From NCBI RefSeq assembly GCF_001413955.1, contig NZ_LCTZ01000002.1, positions 2,652,501-2,716,500 on the forward strand: a stretch of 64,000 nucleotides of DNA, given 5' to 3'. The position numbers and the translations under genes were made by a program. The notes below the pieces were generated by a model. The model did no database searches. It was not told the origin of the DNA and was given only the letters and a program-made list of their open reading frames with translations. This DNA comes from Flagellimonas eckloniae. Its GTDB lineage: Bacteria > Bacteroidota > Bacteroidia > Flavobacteriales > Flavobacteriaceae. Position 1 is the first letter of the stretch, and every line of letters starts with the position of its first letter. Of the stretch, positions 16,466 to 25,266 are shown one piece after another.

Positions 16466-18699
16466 GCAAAAGCATCAATGTTGCCCTAATTGGTAATCCC
16501 AACACCGGAAAAACTTCTGTTTTTAATCAACTCACCGGACTCAATCAAAAAGTTGGGAACTATCCGGGGATTACCGTTGAAAAAAAAGAAGGTGTTTGTA
16601 AATTACCCAGAGGGGTAAAAGCCCACATTCTTGACCTTCCGGGAACTTATAGCCTCAATACCACATCACTTGATGAAAGTGTGGTGGTGGAATTGTTGCT
16701 CAATAAAAATGATAAGGATTATCCAGATGTGGCAGTCGTTGTAAGCGATGTAGAAAATCTAAAAAGAAACCTTCTGCTTTTTACCCAAATCAAAGATTTG
16801 GGTATTCCTGCCATATTGGTCATTAATATGGCCGATAGAATGTCCAGAAAAGGAATTTCCTTGGATGTTGGGGAGTTGGAAAAAAAGCTGGATACCAAAA
16901 TTGCTCTGGTAAGCACTAGAAAAGGTAGCGGTATTGATCGCATAAAAGAACTGATTGCAGATTTTAAGAGCTTATCTACAACTGCCAATGTGAATACTTC
17001 CAGGATTTCACCTGAGTATTTTGAGCGATTGCAAAAGGCATTTCCAAAGGAAGGCCTATATAAACTGTGGTTAGTGATTACCCAGGATGTCAACTTTATG
17101 CCCATTGAAAAGAAGCGTATTCAAGACGCAACTTCTTTCTCTACAAAATCTAAAGCAGAGCTTAAAAAACTTCAGCACAGAGAAACGGTATTGCGCTATA
17201 AATTTATCAATGACACCTTAAAAGAAACATATAAGGTAGATTTTGAAGCAGCTAGAGGTATGCGTGCCTCTTTGGACAAGATATTGACACACAAAATTTT
17301 CGGGTACTTTATTTTCTTGGTTATACTGCTCACCATTTTTCAGGCCATTTTTGAATGGAGTACCTATCCATCCGATTTTATTGATGAGCAATTTTCAATG
17401 GCAAGTGATTGGATTAAGAATACCTTGCCCTCCGGAGTCTTTACCAACCTTTTAGCGGAAGGTATTTTAGCCGGCATAGGTGGTATAGCGGTATTCATCC
17501 CGCAAATTGCATTTTTGTTCCTTTTCATTTCACTTTTAGAAGAATCAGGATATATGAGTCGCGTGGTTTTTTTAATGGACAAGCTTATGCGCCCGTTCGG
17601 TTTAAGTGGAAAAAGCGTTGTTCCCCTGATCTCCGGAACAGCTTGCGCAATACCTGCCGTAATGGCAACAAGAACTATTGAAAACTGGAAAGAACGCCTA
17701 ATTACCATTTTAGTAACACCGTTCACCACCTGTTCGGCAAGATTGCCAGTTTACCTCATCCTTATTGCCTTGGTAATTCCCAAAGGAAAGATTCTGGGCT
17801 TGAGCTACCAGGCATTAACATTAATGCTATTGTACCTTTTAGGATTTGGAACGGCAATTTTTTCGGCAATGATCTTAAATAAGATCTTGAAAATAAAAAG
17901 TAGTTCGCTTTTTATGATTGAAATGCCAACCTATAGGCTCCCGCTCCTTAAAAATGTTGTTTACACCGTATTGGAAAAAACCAAAAGTTTTGTGTTTGGT
18001 GCCGGAAAAATCATTCTGGCCATTTCAATTGTACTATGGTTTTTAGGTTCAAATGGTTTTTCTGCCGATTTCAAGAATGCAGAAGAAATCGTAAATAAAA
18101 GAATTGAAAATGAAGGGCTTTCCCCTTATAGCAAAAACTATATTCGAAACAATATCGATGCCTACAAGAAAAATACCAAGGTAAGCGTAGTGGCTCAGGA
18201 AAATGCCATCGGATTAAAATCTCTCCAAGATTCGATACAAGTGATGACGAATATTCTAAGGGAAAAAGCTCGAGCGCAAGAAATTGCCAGCTACAAACTG
18301 GAACACTCCTATATTGGATATATGGGTAAAGCGATTGAACCCCTGGTCAGGCCTTTAGGCTATGATTGGAAAATTGGCATTGCGGTGCTGACATCTTTTG
18401 CCGCACGAGAAGTTTTTGTTGGTACTTTGGCCACCATTTATAGTGTTGGAAATGATGAAGAAGAAACCATTAAAAGTAGAATGGCCGCAGAATTAGATCA
18501 TACGGGCAAAAAACCCCTGTTCAATTTGGCATCGGGCATTTCGTTAATGCTTTTTTATGCGTTTGCAATGCAATGCATGAGCACGCTGGCCATTGTAAAA
18601 AAAGAAACCAATTCATGGAAATGGCCCATGCTTCAGCTACTAATTATGAGCATTATTGCTTATCTTGTTGCATTGAGCGCTTTTCAAATACTTAAGTAA
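16462..18699 (+). CDS. feoB: Ferrous iron transporter FeoB
   Basis: 745 residues. The N-terminal GTPase domain has G1 GNPNTGKTS (9-17), G3 DLPGTY and G4 NMADR. The membrane part has two gate-like repeats with the conserved Cys-containing segments SGTACAIPAVMATR and TTCSARLPVYLIL, then the C-terminal helices ending KWPMLQLLIMSIIAYLVAL. It imports Fe(II) across the inner membrane. It sits between feoA (4-bp overlap) and a tiny Cys-rich protein gene (1-bp overlap). A candidate iron-type operator lies before feoA. Confidence 0.96.
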   Translation: MSKSINVALIGNPNTGKTSVFNQLTGLNQKVGNYPGITVEKKEGVCKLPRGVKAHILDLPGTYSLNTTSLDESVVVELLLNKNDKDYPDVAVVVSDVENLKRNLLLFTQIKDLGIPAILVINMADRMSRKGISLDVGELEKKLDTKIALVSTRKGSGIDRIKELIADFKSLSTTANVNTSRISPEYFERLQKAFPKEGLYKLWLVITQDVNFMPIEKKRIQDATSFSTKSKAELKKLQHRETVLRYKFINDTLKETYKVDFEAARGMRASLDKILTHKIFGYFIFLVILLTIFQAIFEWSTYPSDFIDEQFSMASDWIKNTLPSGVFTNLLAEGILAGIGGIAVFIPQIAFLFLFISLLEESGYMSRVVFLMDKLMRPFGLSGKSVVPLISGTACAIPAVMATRTIENWKERLITILVTPFTTCSARLPVYLILIALVIPKGKILGLSYQALTLMLLYLLGFGTAIFSAMILNKILKIKSSSLFMIEMPTYRLPLLKNVVYTVLEKTKSFVFGAGKIILAISIVLWFLGSNGFSADFKNAEEIVNKRIENEGLSPYSKNYIRNNIDAYKKNTKVSVVAQENAIGLKSLQDSIQVMTNILREKARAQEIASYKLEHSYIGYMGKAIEPLVRPLGYDWKIGIAVLTSFAAREVFVGTLATIYSVGNDEEETIKSRMAAELDHTGKKPLFNLASGISLMLFYAFAMQCMSTLAIVKKETNSWKWPMLQLLIMSIIAYLVALSAFQILK

Positions 18700-18848
18700 T
18701 GGATACTATTCAACATATTTTAATGTATTCAACCCTTACATTGGCATTGGGGTACTTAGTATGGAAATTTATCCTTCCCAAATTTTTATTTTCGAATAAA
18801 AGAAACACATCCAAATCCTGCGGTGAAGGTGAATGTGGATGTAACTAG
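18699..18848 (+). CDS. FeoB-associated small Cys-rich membrane protein
   Basis: 49 residues. The ATG shares its first base with the feoB stop codon (TAATG), a sign of translational coupling. One membrane helix (about 8-30, MYSTLTLALGYLVWKFILP) is followed by a short basic stretch and a C-terminal cysteine cluster SCGEGECGC (three Cys). Small proteins of this design follow feoB in many Bacteroidetes and Firmicutes; they may fill the place of FeoC or bind iron, but the role is not proven. Confidence 0.8.
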   Translation: MDTIQHILMYSTLTLALGYLVWKFILPKFLFSNKRNTSKSCGEGECGCN

Positions 18849-18992
18849 TTAGCACTTCTTCAACATATTACATATTCGTTTACCTCCCATTTATCTCAAA
18901 AAGTGAAGAATTCTTTAAAAAAATTCACTTCTCCGTGTAACCTTTTATAAATTCCTGACTATATAGGATAGCATACCAACTAAAAACAAAAA

Positions 18993-19517
18993 TTGAAAGA
19001 GCCTTCAGATGAAATACTAATGCAAAAAGTTGCAGATGGCAATCTAGATTTGCTAAAGGTGCTTTTTGATAGACATCATAAGCATATCTACAATTTTTTG
19101 CATAAAATGTCTGGAGATTCAATGTTGAGCGAAGATCTTACACAAGATGTTTTTTATAAGTTGATAAAGTACCGAAGTTCCTATAAAAATGGGTCTTTTA
19201 AATCATGGCTGTTCACCATAGCCAGAAATAATTTAAAAACACATTTTACCAGGAACCATCAAACTCATGAGAGTATTGATGTACTTGAATACAAACAACT
19301 GGAGAGCCAAGAAAACATGCATGAAGATTATTCGCATTTGCAAAATGCGCTCAATAAATTGGATGCAACAGATCGCGAGTTGGTTATTTTAAACAGATTT
19401 CAAGAAATAAAATATGAAGAATTGGCGGAAATCATTGGCAGTACTTCTGGTGCAGTAAAAACCAGGGTTTGCAGGGCTTTAAAAAAATTAAAAACTATTT
19501 ATTTAGAAAATATATAG
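18993..19517 (+). CDS. RNA polymerase ECF-type sigma factor
   Basis: 174 residues. Region 2 includes LFDRHHKHIYNFLHKMSGD and the ED-L-TQDVFYK motif; region 4 is KYEELAEIIGSTSGAVKTRV, a standard helix-turn-helix for -35 recognition. The only start that keeps the usual N-terminus (PSDEILMQKVADGN) is TTG 18993; the first ATG is ten codons in. The anti-sigma gene begins 2 bp after the stop, followed by two DUF4097 genes on the same strand. A TGTAAC...TGAC pattern 18936-18959 could be an autoregulated ECF promoter, with low certainty. Confidence 0.88.
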   Translation: MKEPSDEILMQKVADGNLDLLKVLFDRHHKHIYNFLHKMSGDSMLSEDLTQDVFYKLIKYRSSYKNGSFKSWLFTIARNNLKTHFTRNHQTHESIDVLEYKQLESQENMHEDYSHLQNALNKLDATDRELVILNRFQEIKYEELAEIIGSTSGAVKTRVCRALKKLKTIYLENI

Positions 19518-19519
19518 AC

Positions 19520-20311
19520 ATGGAGAAGAATCATGTTTCAAACTTGCTCCCAGATTATCTAGACAATACATTGAGCAAGGAAGCAACTAAAAAAGTGGAA
19601 GAACATGTATCCATTTGTATTCAATGCAAATTGGAACTGGATGAAATGAAAATACTTTTCAAAGCTTTTGAAGAGGAAAAACTCGCGGTACCCACCAAAC
19701 GTCTTGCAGCCAATTTTGAAGGCGCTTTGGCTGAAGAAAAATCAGCTACTTCTAAAGTGGTTTCCCTTGATTCGGTCAATAAAAAGTCTAATTGGGCTTC
19801 CAATGTTTTTAAAATTGCAGCAAGCATTGCGCTTTTGGTTGCATCCTTTCAAATGGGAAGAATTTTACAAGATAAAAGCTTTGACCAAGACTTGGCATTG
19901 TTAAGAAATGAAAGCTTACAACTGAAACAAACGGCAATGCTTTCCTTAATGGAAAATCAATCCGCCAGTAAAAGAATCCAAGGTGTAAGTTTCATCGAAG
20001 AATTTACGAATCCGGATGAAGCCATTGTAAAAGCTTTGGGCAACCGACTTCTTTATGATGAAAATGACAATGTCCGCTTAAACGCTTTCGAAGCACTTTC
20101 TAGGTTCGTTACTTCAGAAAACGTGAAACAAGTCTTTATTGAAGCCCTGGAGGTGGAAAAAAACCCAAGTATTCAGATTGGCATAATTCAGGCGTTGGTA
20201 AAAATTCAAGAAAAGAAAGCTATTGCGCCCATGAAAAAACTATTGGAACAGGAGGATACCCAACCCTTTGTCAAAAATGAAATCAATTTAGGATTACCAA
20301 AAATCATATAA
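19520..20311 (+). CDS. Anti-sigma factor with zinc-finger and HEAT-repeat C-terminus
   Basis: 263 residues. The N-terminal anti-sigma zinc-binding domain has the HxxxCxxC motif HVSICIQC (about residues 32-39). A single membrane helix is at about 98-114 (VFKIAASIALLVASFQM). The exported part holds a coiled stretch and two or three HEAT-like helical repeats (DNVRLNAFEALSRFV, PSIQIGIIQALVKIQ). It should hold the upstream ECF sigma factor at the membrane and release it on an envelope signal. The HEAT-like tail is the presumed sensor; such a tail is known in Bacteroidetes but poorly studied. It starts 2 bp after the sigma stop. Confidence 0.82.
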   Translation: MEKNHVSNLLPDYLDNTLSKEATKKVEEHVSICIQCKLELDEMKILFKAFEEEKLAVPTKRLAANFEGALAEEKSATSKVVSLDSVNKKSNWASNVFKIAASIALLVASFQMGRILQDKSFDQDLALLRNESLQLKQTAMLSLMENQSASKRIQGVSFIEEFTNPDEAIVKALGNRLLYDENDNVRLNAFEALSRFVTSENVKQVFIEALEVEKNPSIQIGIIQALVKIQEKKAIAPMKKLLEQEDTQPFVKNEINLGLPKII

Positions 20312-20331
20312 ACATCAAAAAACGAAAAATC

Positions 20332-21081
20332 ATGAAACATTTTACACTTTTTTTAATGGCATGTATCTCAACAAGTATTGCCGTTGCACAAACAGATTAT
20401 TCCAAATCATTAAGTGGAATTGAATGGGTTAAAATTGAATCAAAATCCGATATAACCTTAAAGACCTCCAACTCCAATGAACTGCTGATAAAAGGCAGTA
20501 GATATTCAAAAACTACTGAAAAAGCAAAAGGCCTACGATTGGTTGGCGAAGGTGGATCTGATAATACTGAAGTTGGATTCTACGTAATCCAAGATGGAAA
20601 TTCACTCATCGTAAAAAATCTAAGAAAATCGGAAGGAGCAACAATCTATCTTCCAAAAACACAAAACGTATCCGTAAAAAGTACATGGAGCGGGGATATT
20701 GAAATTGACGGTTTCTCCGGGGAAATAGAAGCCGATGCCCAACTCAATGGAAGTATTGAAATTACTAATGTAAATGGACCAGTAACTGCTAATGCCCTTA
20801 ATGGAGAAGTTATCGTAAAATTTGGAAAAGTAAAACAAGATTCCCCCATCTCCATCTATACCACAAACGGAGAAGTGGATGTTACCTTACCTTCAAATAC
20901 TCCAGCAAATTTGACACTGGGAACAACCAATGGAGATATCTACACCAACTTTGAGTTTAAAAGGGAAGAAAAGGACGGCCTTAAATCGATTTCAGGACGA
21001 AAAGTGAGGGCGACTATTAATAATGGGGGTGTCAACATTTCCTTAAAGTCTACCAATGGGAATATTTATTTAAGAAAATAA
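20332..21081 (+). CDS. Exported DUF4097-like beta-repeat protein (first copy)
   Basis: 249 residues. A signal peptide of about 20 residues (cleavage near SIAVAQ) is followed by short repeating beta units rich in Asn-Gly turns (GSIEITNVNGPVTANALNGE, TNGDIYTNF), the pattern of the DUF4097/DUF2807 putative auto-transporter-adhesin family, a right-handed beta solenoid. No catalytic motif is seen. It lies 20 bp after the anti-sigma gene and 20 bp before a paralogue, and shares with the latter the leader ATCAAAAAACGA placed 6 bp before the ATG. It is probably a cell-envelope component made under the sigma factor's control. Confidence 0.75.
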   Translation: MKHFTLFLMACISTSIAVAQTDYSKSLSGIEWVKIESKSDITLKTSNSNELLIKGSRYSKTTEKAKGLRLVGEGGSDNTEVGFYVIQDGNSLIVKNLRKSEGATIYLPKTQNVSVKSTWSGDIEIDGFSGEIEADAQLNGSIEITNVNGPVTANALNGEVIVKFGKVKQDSPISIYTTNGEVDVTLPSNTPANLTLGTTNGDIYTNFEFKREEKDGLKSISGRKVRATINNGGVNISLKSTNGNIYLRK

Positions 21082-21101
21082 TAATCAAAAAACGATCAGT
21101 C

Positions 21102-21815
21102 ATGAAACATTTAACAATCATGGTAGTAATAGGCTTCATCAGTCTATCCATCAATGCCCAAAAAGTTATTGAAAAGAGTATTCCCTACACCAATCAGATT
21201 ATAGATGTAGACCTAAAATTTGCTTCCAACATCGATGTGAAAACCTGGGATAAAAACACCGTGTATTTTAAAGCTGATATTTACACCGAAGATTCACAAT
21301 TTCAAGAGTTTTACAAATTGCACATTGAAGAAAAATCAGGTGAAATTTATATTACCTCAGAGGCAGAAGCAGTTTTTAAGGCGTATCGGAAAGATTGTCT
21401 TGAAAAAAATCCTGACAAGAAAAGGAATTGCTATAATACGGGGGATTTAACCGAGTTTAATTATGTGCTCTACGTTCCTAAAAACGCAAAATTTAAAATT
21501 AGCAGTATCAATGGCGACCTAAAATCTGAAGTTATCGAAGGAGATTTTACAGCTGATCTTATCAACGGCAATATTGATATTAAAAAGTATAGCGGCAACT
21601 TAGATCTTAAGACCATAAATGGTGAGATAGACTTGGTTATGGCCAACTCACGTCTTACGGCAGAAACCATTCATGGTCAGATTTATGCTGATGAAAAATT
21701 GGACCTGAAAGTTACGGATAGGTACGTAGGCCAAAAAGTAGAAGGTAGTTTTAACAATGCAACAAACCGTTTGCGCTTAAATACCATTAATGGCAATATG
21801 TATTTGCGGCTTTAA
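21102..21815 (+). CDS. Exported DUF4097-like beta-repeat protein (second copy)
   Basis: 237 residues, the same design as the previous gene: signal peptide (cleavage near SINAQ), then the beta-solenoid units FKISSINGDLKSEVIEGDFT, INGNIDIKKYSG and INGEIDLVMANS. It also holds two cysteines in an inserted loop (KDCLEKNPDKKRNCYN) that could form a disulfide; the first copy lacks this loop. The start context repeats that of the first copy (ATCAAAAAACGA, then ATGAAACATTT), pointing to a tandem duplication. Its last 4 bp overlap the convergent DUF423 gene. Confidence 0.75.
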   Translation: MKHLTIMVVIGFISLSINAQKVIEKSIPYTNQIIDVDLKFASNIDVKTWDKNTVYFKADIYTEDSQFQEFYKLHIEEKSGEIYITSEAEAVFKAYRKDCLEKNPDKKRNCYNTGDLTEFNYVLYVPKNAKFKISSINGDLKSEVIEGDFTADLINGNIDIKKYSGNLDLKTINGEIDLVMANSRLTAETIHGQIYADEKLDLKVTDRYVGQKVEGSFNNATNRLRLNTINGNMYLRL

Positions 21816-22204
21816 AACAGGGGTGCAATAAAGGAATATAGCAATAAGCCCCACCCTATTGCGAGCAGTAATCCCCCAATAGGTGTTATTGGACCAAGGA
21901 ACCTTAATTTTTTTCCACTGGCAGCGCTCATACATAATCCATAAATACTAAAAGAAAAAAGTAAGGTCCCAAAAACAAAACAATTTATAATGTACTTGTC
22001 CAAGGGTTGATCAAACCCAAGATTATAACTAAGCACCAACAGTACAATAGCATGGTACATTTGATATTTGACCCCGGTTTCAAAACTATGAAGTAGTTCC
22101 GGGGTCAATTTCTTCTTTAGTGCGTGAGCTCCAAATGCTCCAAAAATAATGGCCAATAGACCATAAAAGCTTCCCATTACTTGAGCCAGTAAAAGTGTTT
22201 CCAT
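21812..22204 (-). CDS. DUF423 family membrane protein
   Basis: 130 residues with four hydrophobic segments and the family hallmark IIFGAFGAHALKKKL near the N-terminus, plus the C-terminal FLGPITPIGGLLLAIGW. DUF423 (YgdD-like) proteins are widespread small inner-membrane proteins of unknown function. The gene converges on the second DUF4097 gene with a 4-bp overlap; no terminator hairpin separates them. Confidence 0.85.
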   Translation of the reverse strand: METLLLAQVMGSFYGLLAIIFGAFGAHALKKKLTPELLHSFETGVKYQMYHAIVLLVLSYNLGFDQPLDKYIINCFVFGTLLFSFSIYGLCMSAASGKKLRFLGPITPIGGLLLAIGWGLLLYSFIAPLF

Positions 22205-22232
22205 AAATTTTAAGTGTTTTTATTGAACGTTT

Positions 22233-22640
22233 TTAAAAAACAATATCAATTTCGGTATCACTGTTTACCTTAAAACAGCATTCTTTATATTTTGGTGGAC
22301 CAAAGGTCTTCATTTTGGCTTTTGAAAAAGCAACTTTTTCCTTCGGGATTCCCAACCAATTTGTATCAAGAATATTATTCCCATTTTGATCGTGAAACAC
22401 GGCTACCGCATATTCCCCTGGAGGTATATTTTCTATATGCAACTTTACCACCCCCTCTTTTGCCTGGGCCGTACCGGTTTTAAACACCCCTTCAAAAGTC
22501 AGAAAGGTATCATCAGAATCATAAACCGCTACATTTACATTTCCTTCTGTAGATGGAACGTTATGAATCTGAACGGAAATAGTATTCTGTGAGAATATAA
22601 AAAAAGGGATTATTAAAAAGGTATATAAAAAAATTCTCAT
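22233..22640 (-). CDS. DUF2141 domain exported protein
   Basis: 135 residues with a signal peptide (FLYTFLIIPFFIFSQ) and a compact beta domain typical of DUF2141: VNVAVYDSDDTFL, GEYAVAVFHDQNGNNILDTN, WLGIPKEKVAFS. The Asp/Asn-rich DQNGNNILD loop suggests calcium binding, which is inferred. It ends 28 bp before the DUF423 gene on the same strand, so the two may be co-transcribed. Confidence 0.8.
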   Translation of the reverse strand: MRIFLYTFLIIPFFIFSQNTISVQIHNVPSTEGNVNVAVYDSDDTFLTFEGVFKTGTAQAKEGVVKLHIENIPPGEYAVAVFHDQNGNNILDTNWLGIPKEKVAFSKAKMKTFGPPKYKECCFKVNSDTEIDIVF

Positions 22641-22688
22641 AAGTAAAATCTGGACAAGATTATCGTTTCTTAGTATACGTTTATAAAA

Positions 22689-23123
22689 TCAATTTTGGGC
22701 TTCAAGGTTTGCCATTAATTTGCTGTTCAGAAAATCATAAATTTCATTTGTCTGTATACTATCCTTAAAATTGATAAATAGCTTAAGGGAATCATGATGA
22801 ACCAATCGTATTTTTTCCTGTCGTAAATCATCTACAAACACATATACTTTAGACTCGGTTAACGAATCTTTGAAAACGCCCTTTTCCCTGGCCATCCAAG
22901 AAAACCCATTGAAGCGCTCCATTTCTGGAAGCTTTTCAACAAATTCAATGCTGTCAATTTCAGAAATTGGTATTTTCTGATAATAGACTCCTGAAAGGAC
23001 TCTAAATTTCCCTTCTTCAATTTTGTGCCAATTTTTATAATGGAGTACAAAAGCAGAGGCGCAGATTACAAGCGTAAGAACAATCAAAACGTTCCACAAC
23101 CAATGCTTTTTCTTTTTATTCAT
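22689..23123 (-). CDS. Hypothetical membrane-anchored protein (PH-like?)
   Basis: 144 residues from the ATG that overlaps the S9 peptidase stop by 8 bp; a longer frame upstream would lie inside the peptidase gene. A basic N-terminus (NKKKKHW) and one membrane helix (about 9-25) precede a mixed alpha/beta domain with YYQKIPISEIDSIEFVEKLP, reminiscent of bacterial PH-like domains in which a small protein is held at the membrane. I do not recognise the family. It is probably translationally coupled to the peptidase. Confidence 0.6.
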   Translation of the reverse strand: MNKKKKHWLWNVLIVLTLVICASAFVLHYKNWHKIEEGKFRVLSGVYYQKIPISEIDSIEFVEKLPEMERFNGFSWMAREKGVFKDSLTESKVYVFVDDLRQEKIRLVHHDSLKLFINFKDSIQTNEIYDFLNSKLMANLEAQN

Positions 23124-25155
23124 CTCCCTTATCTGTTCTAAACTTTTCAAACCATGCCACGGTATGTGCAATTTTGGTGATTAAATTGCTTGGCTTGTTC
23201 GCAATTCCATGGCTTGCTCCGGGAATTTCGACCAACACCGTTTCAATTTTACGCAATTTTAGGGCATGGTACAGTTGTTTGGCTTCACTTGGTGGGGTAC
23301 GTAAATCGTTCATGCCCACCATAACCATAGTTGGGGTCTCTATATTACCAACGAGGGAAATAGGAGAAAATTTCCAATAGCCTTCAAAATTTTCCCAAGG
23401 TTGTCCTGGATATCTATTTTGGGCATAGTAAAAATAATTATCGGCCACCAAAGTTTTACTGATCCAGTTCATCACTGGTTTGGCCACAACGGCAGCTTCA
23501 AACCGATTGTTTTTGCCTATAATCCATGCAGACATAATGCCTCCAGCGCTACCACCGGTCACAAACAATTGATCTTCCTGTGCAATTCCCATTTCAATGC
23601 AATGATCTACCCCATCCATTACATCGTTATAATCTTCCCCAGGGTAATTGTTGTACAATAAGTTCCCAAACTCTTCGCCATAACTTGTGCTTCCCCTTGG
23701 GTTTGGATAAAAAACAATGTACCCTGCTGAAGCATACAATTGCATTTCAATAGAAAAACGATCTCCATAATTGAGTATGGGTCCTCCATGGTTTTCGACC
23801 ATAAATGGATATTTTTTGGAGGCATCATAGCTTGGTGGATACACTACCCAACCTTGAATGTCTCTTGCATCCACCGAAGACTTGTACCATACTTCCTCTA
23901 CCTTGCCCAAATCTCTGTAGTCCAATAAGGCTTTGTTGAGTGCGGTAATCTTTATGGGGTCATTACTTTTTGGTTTTAACACCGCCAATTCCGCAGGGTA
24001 ATTAGGGCGTGAATGCGTAAATACTATCGTCCCACCTTTTGAAATACTATACGACCCACTAGCATAGGGTCTTCCCAATGACGTTCCCCCAACATTGTCC
24101 GCAATTTTGGAGACCGTTCCAGAGAGTGAAATGTGACCTATTTTCCCATTGCCCTTATCGTCGTACGAAACGTATAAACCATCGCTCTTGGAATTCCATT
24201 GAATGTTGGAAATGGTTCTGTCCAGTCCTTCAGAAATTACACGCTTCCCGCTTCCGTCCAAATTCATCACATGCAACTTACGGATTTGGTATGCCTGTAC
24301 CTTATCCTCATATCCTAAATAAGCAATATGTTTTCCATCAGGAGATACTTTTGGGCTGTAATCTGGCCCATTGCGATCGGTAAGCGCAGAAATTTCACCG
24401 CTTTCCACTTCCACAGTATAAATTTCACTATTTCTAAAACGGTATTCCCAGTCTTCAACCCTGTTTGCTGAAAAGAAAATTTTTGAGCCATCCTTTGTCC
24501 ATGAGAGTGTGCCTCTATGATGCCAATCTCCTGAAGTAATTTGACGGGGCGCACCTCCATTTGCTGGAATAGTAAAGATATGATTGAAGCCTGGTTTTAT
24601 ATACCCCCTACCATCAGCTTCATGATATACACGATCCGTTATTCTTGGAGATTCTGCCCATTTGGCTCCCTTTGGTTTTTTTGGAATTTTGGCAATTACC
24701 GGAGCCGCTTTGGGAACATTCATTGAAAATGCAAGTTGTTTTCCATCTGGAGACCATGCCAATGAACTGGGACTAAATGGCAATTGGCTCAATTTTGCGA
24801 TTTTCCCAGAAGCAAACCAATACATATAGATTTCCGAACCTTCATCGGTACTACTGGAAAATACAATTCTATCTCCATTGGGTGACCATCTAGGGCTACT
24901 TTCATTTACTTCTCTGGAAGTCAATTTTTGGTGTTTACTTCCATCAATCCTTACTAACCATAGGTTTCCAACGGCGGCATCTTTCATAATGTCATATCCC
25001 ATACGTCGGTATACTACCCACTCACCGTTAGGCGATATTTGAGGGTCCGAGACATATTGTAAATCAAAAATGTCCAAGTAGGAAAAGTTTTGTTTTTGTG
25101 CAGTAGAAAATTGCAGTGCACCGGTCACAAGAAATAAAAGAAGAAGTCTCCGCAT
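23116..25155 (-). CDS. Exported S9 family prolyl oligopeptidase
   Basis: 679 residues. The chosen ATG gives the signal peptide MRRLLLLFLVTGALQFSTAQ; the upstream ATG at 25221 would put 22 unrelated residues in front. Residues about 25-420 form a beta propeller of PD40-type repeats (DPQISPNGEWVVYRR, SPRWSPNGDRIVFSS, SPKVSPDGKHIAYLG). The alpha/beta hydrolase domain follows, with nucleophile Ser536 in GGSAGG, Asp617 in MNDLRTPP and His649 in GASHG, a complete triad. It should cut short peptides in the periplasm, as DPP4/acylaminoacyl-peptidase relatives do. A small membrane protein gene overlaps its end. Confidence 0.92.
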   Translation of the reverse strand: MRRLLLLFLVTGALQFSTAQKQNFSYLDIFDLQYVSDPQISPNGEWVVYRRMGYDIMKDAAVGNLWLVRIDGSKHQKLTSREVNESSPRWSPNGDRIVFSSSTDEGSEIYMYWFASGKIAKLSQLPFSPSSLAWSPDGKQLAFSMNVPKAAPVIAKIPKKPKGAKWAESPRITDRVYHEADGRGYIKPGFNHIFTIPANGGAPRQITSGDWHHRGTLSWTKDGSKIFFSANRVEDWEYRFRNSEIYTVEVESGEISALTDRNGPDYSPKVSPDGKHIAYLGYEDKVQAYQIRKLHVMNLDGSGKRVISEGLDRTISNIQWNSKSDGLYVSYDDKGNGKIGHISLSGTVSKIADNVGGTSLGRPYASGSYSISKGGTIVFTHSRPNYPAELAVLKPKSNDPIKITALNKALLDYRDLGKVEEVWYKSSVDARDIQGWVVYPPSYDASKKYPFMVENHGGPILNYGDRFSIEMQLYASAGYIVFYPNPRGSTSYGEEFGNLLYNNYPGEDYNDVMDGVDHCIEMGIAQEDQLFVTGGSAGGIMSAWIIGKNNRFEAAVVAKPVMNWISKTLVADNYFYYAQNRYPGQPWENFEGYWKFSPISLVGNIETPTMVMVGMNDLRTPPSEAKQLYHALKLRKIETVLVEIPGASHGIANKPSNLITKIAHTVAWFEKFRTDKGDE

Positions 25156-25266
25156 AGTTTTGAAATTTGTAGTTTTAAAGGTAACGGAATCCAACGATTT
25201 CAACAACCGTTCAGCAATCAATAAACATCAGTCATAACTTGCTATATTTATATCAAATAACCTTAC

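Noticed and set aside
18899..18932. AAGTGAA/TTCACTT inverted repeat after the Feo genes as a terminator
   Set aside because: Only seven pairs with a long A-rich loop and no T-run after it; too weak to call.
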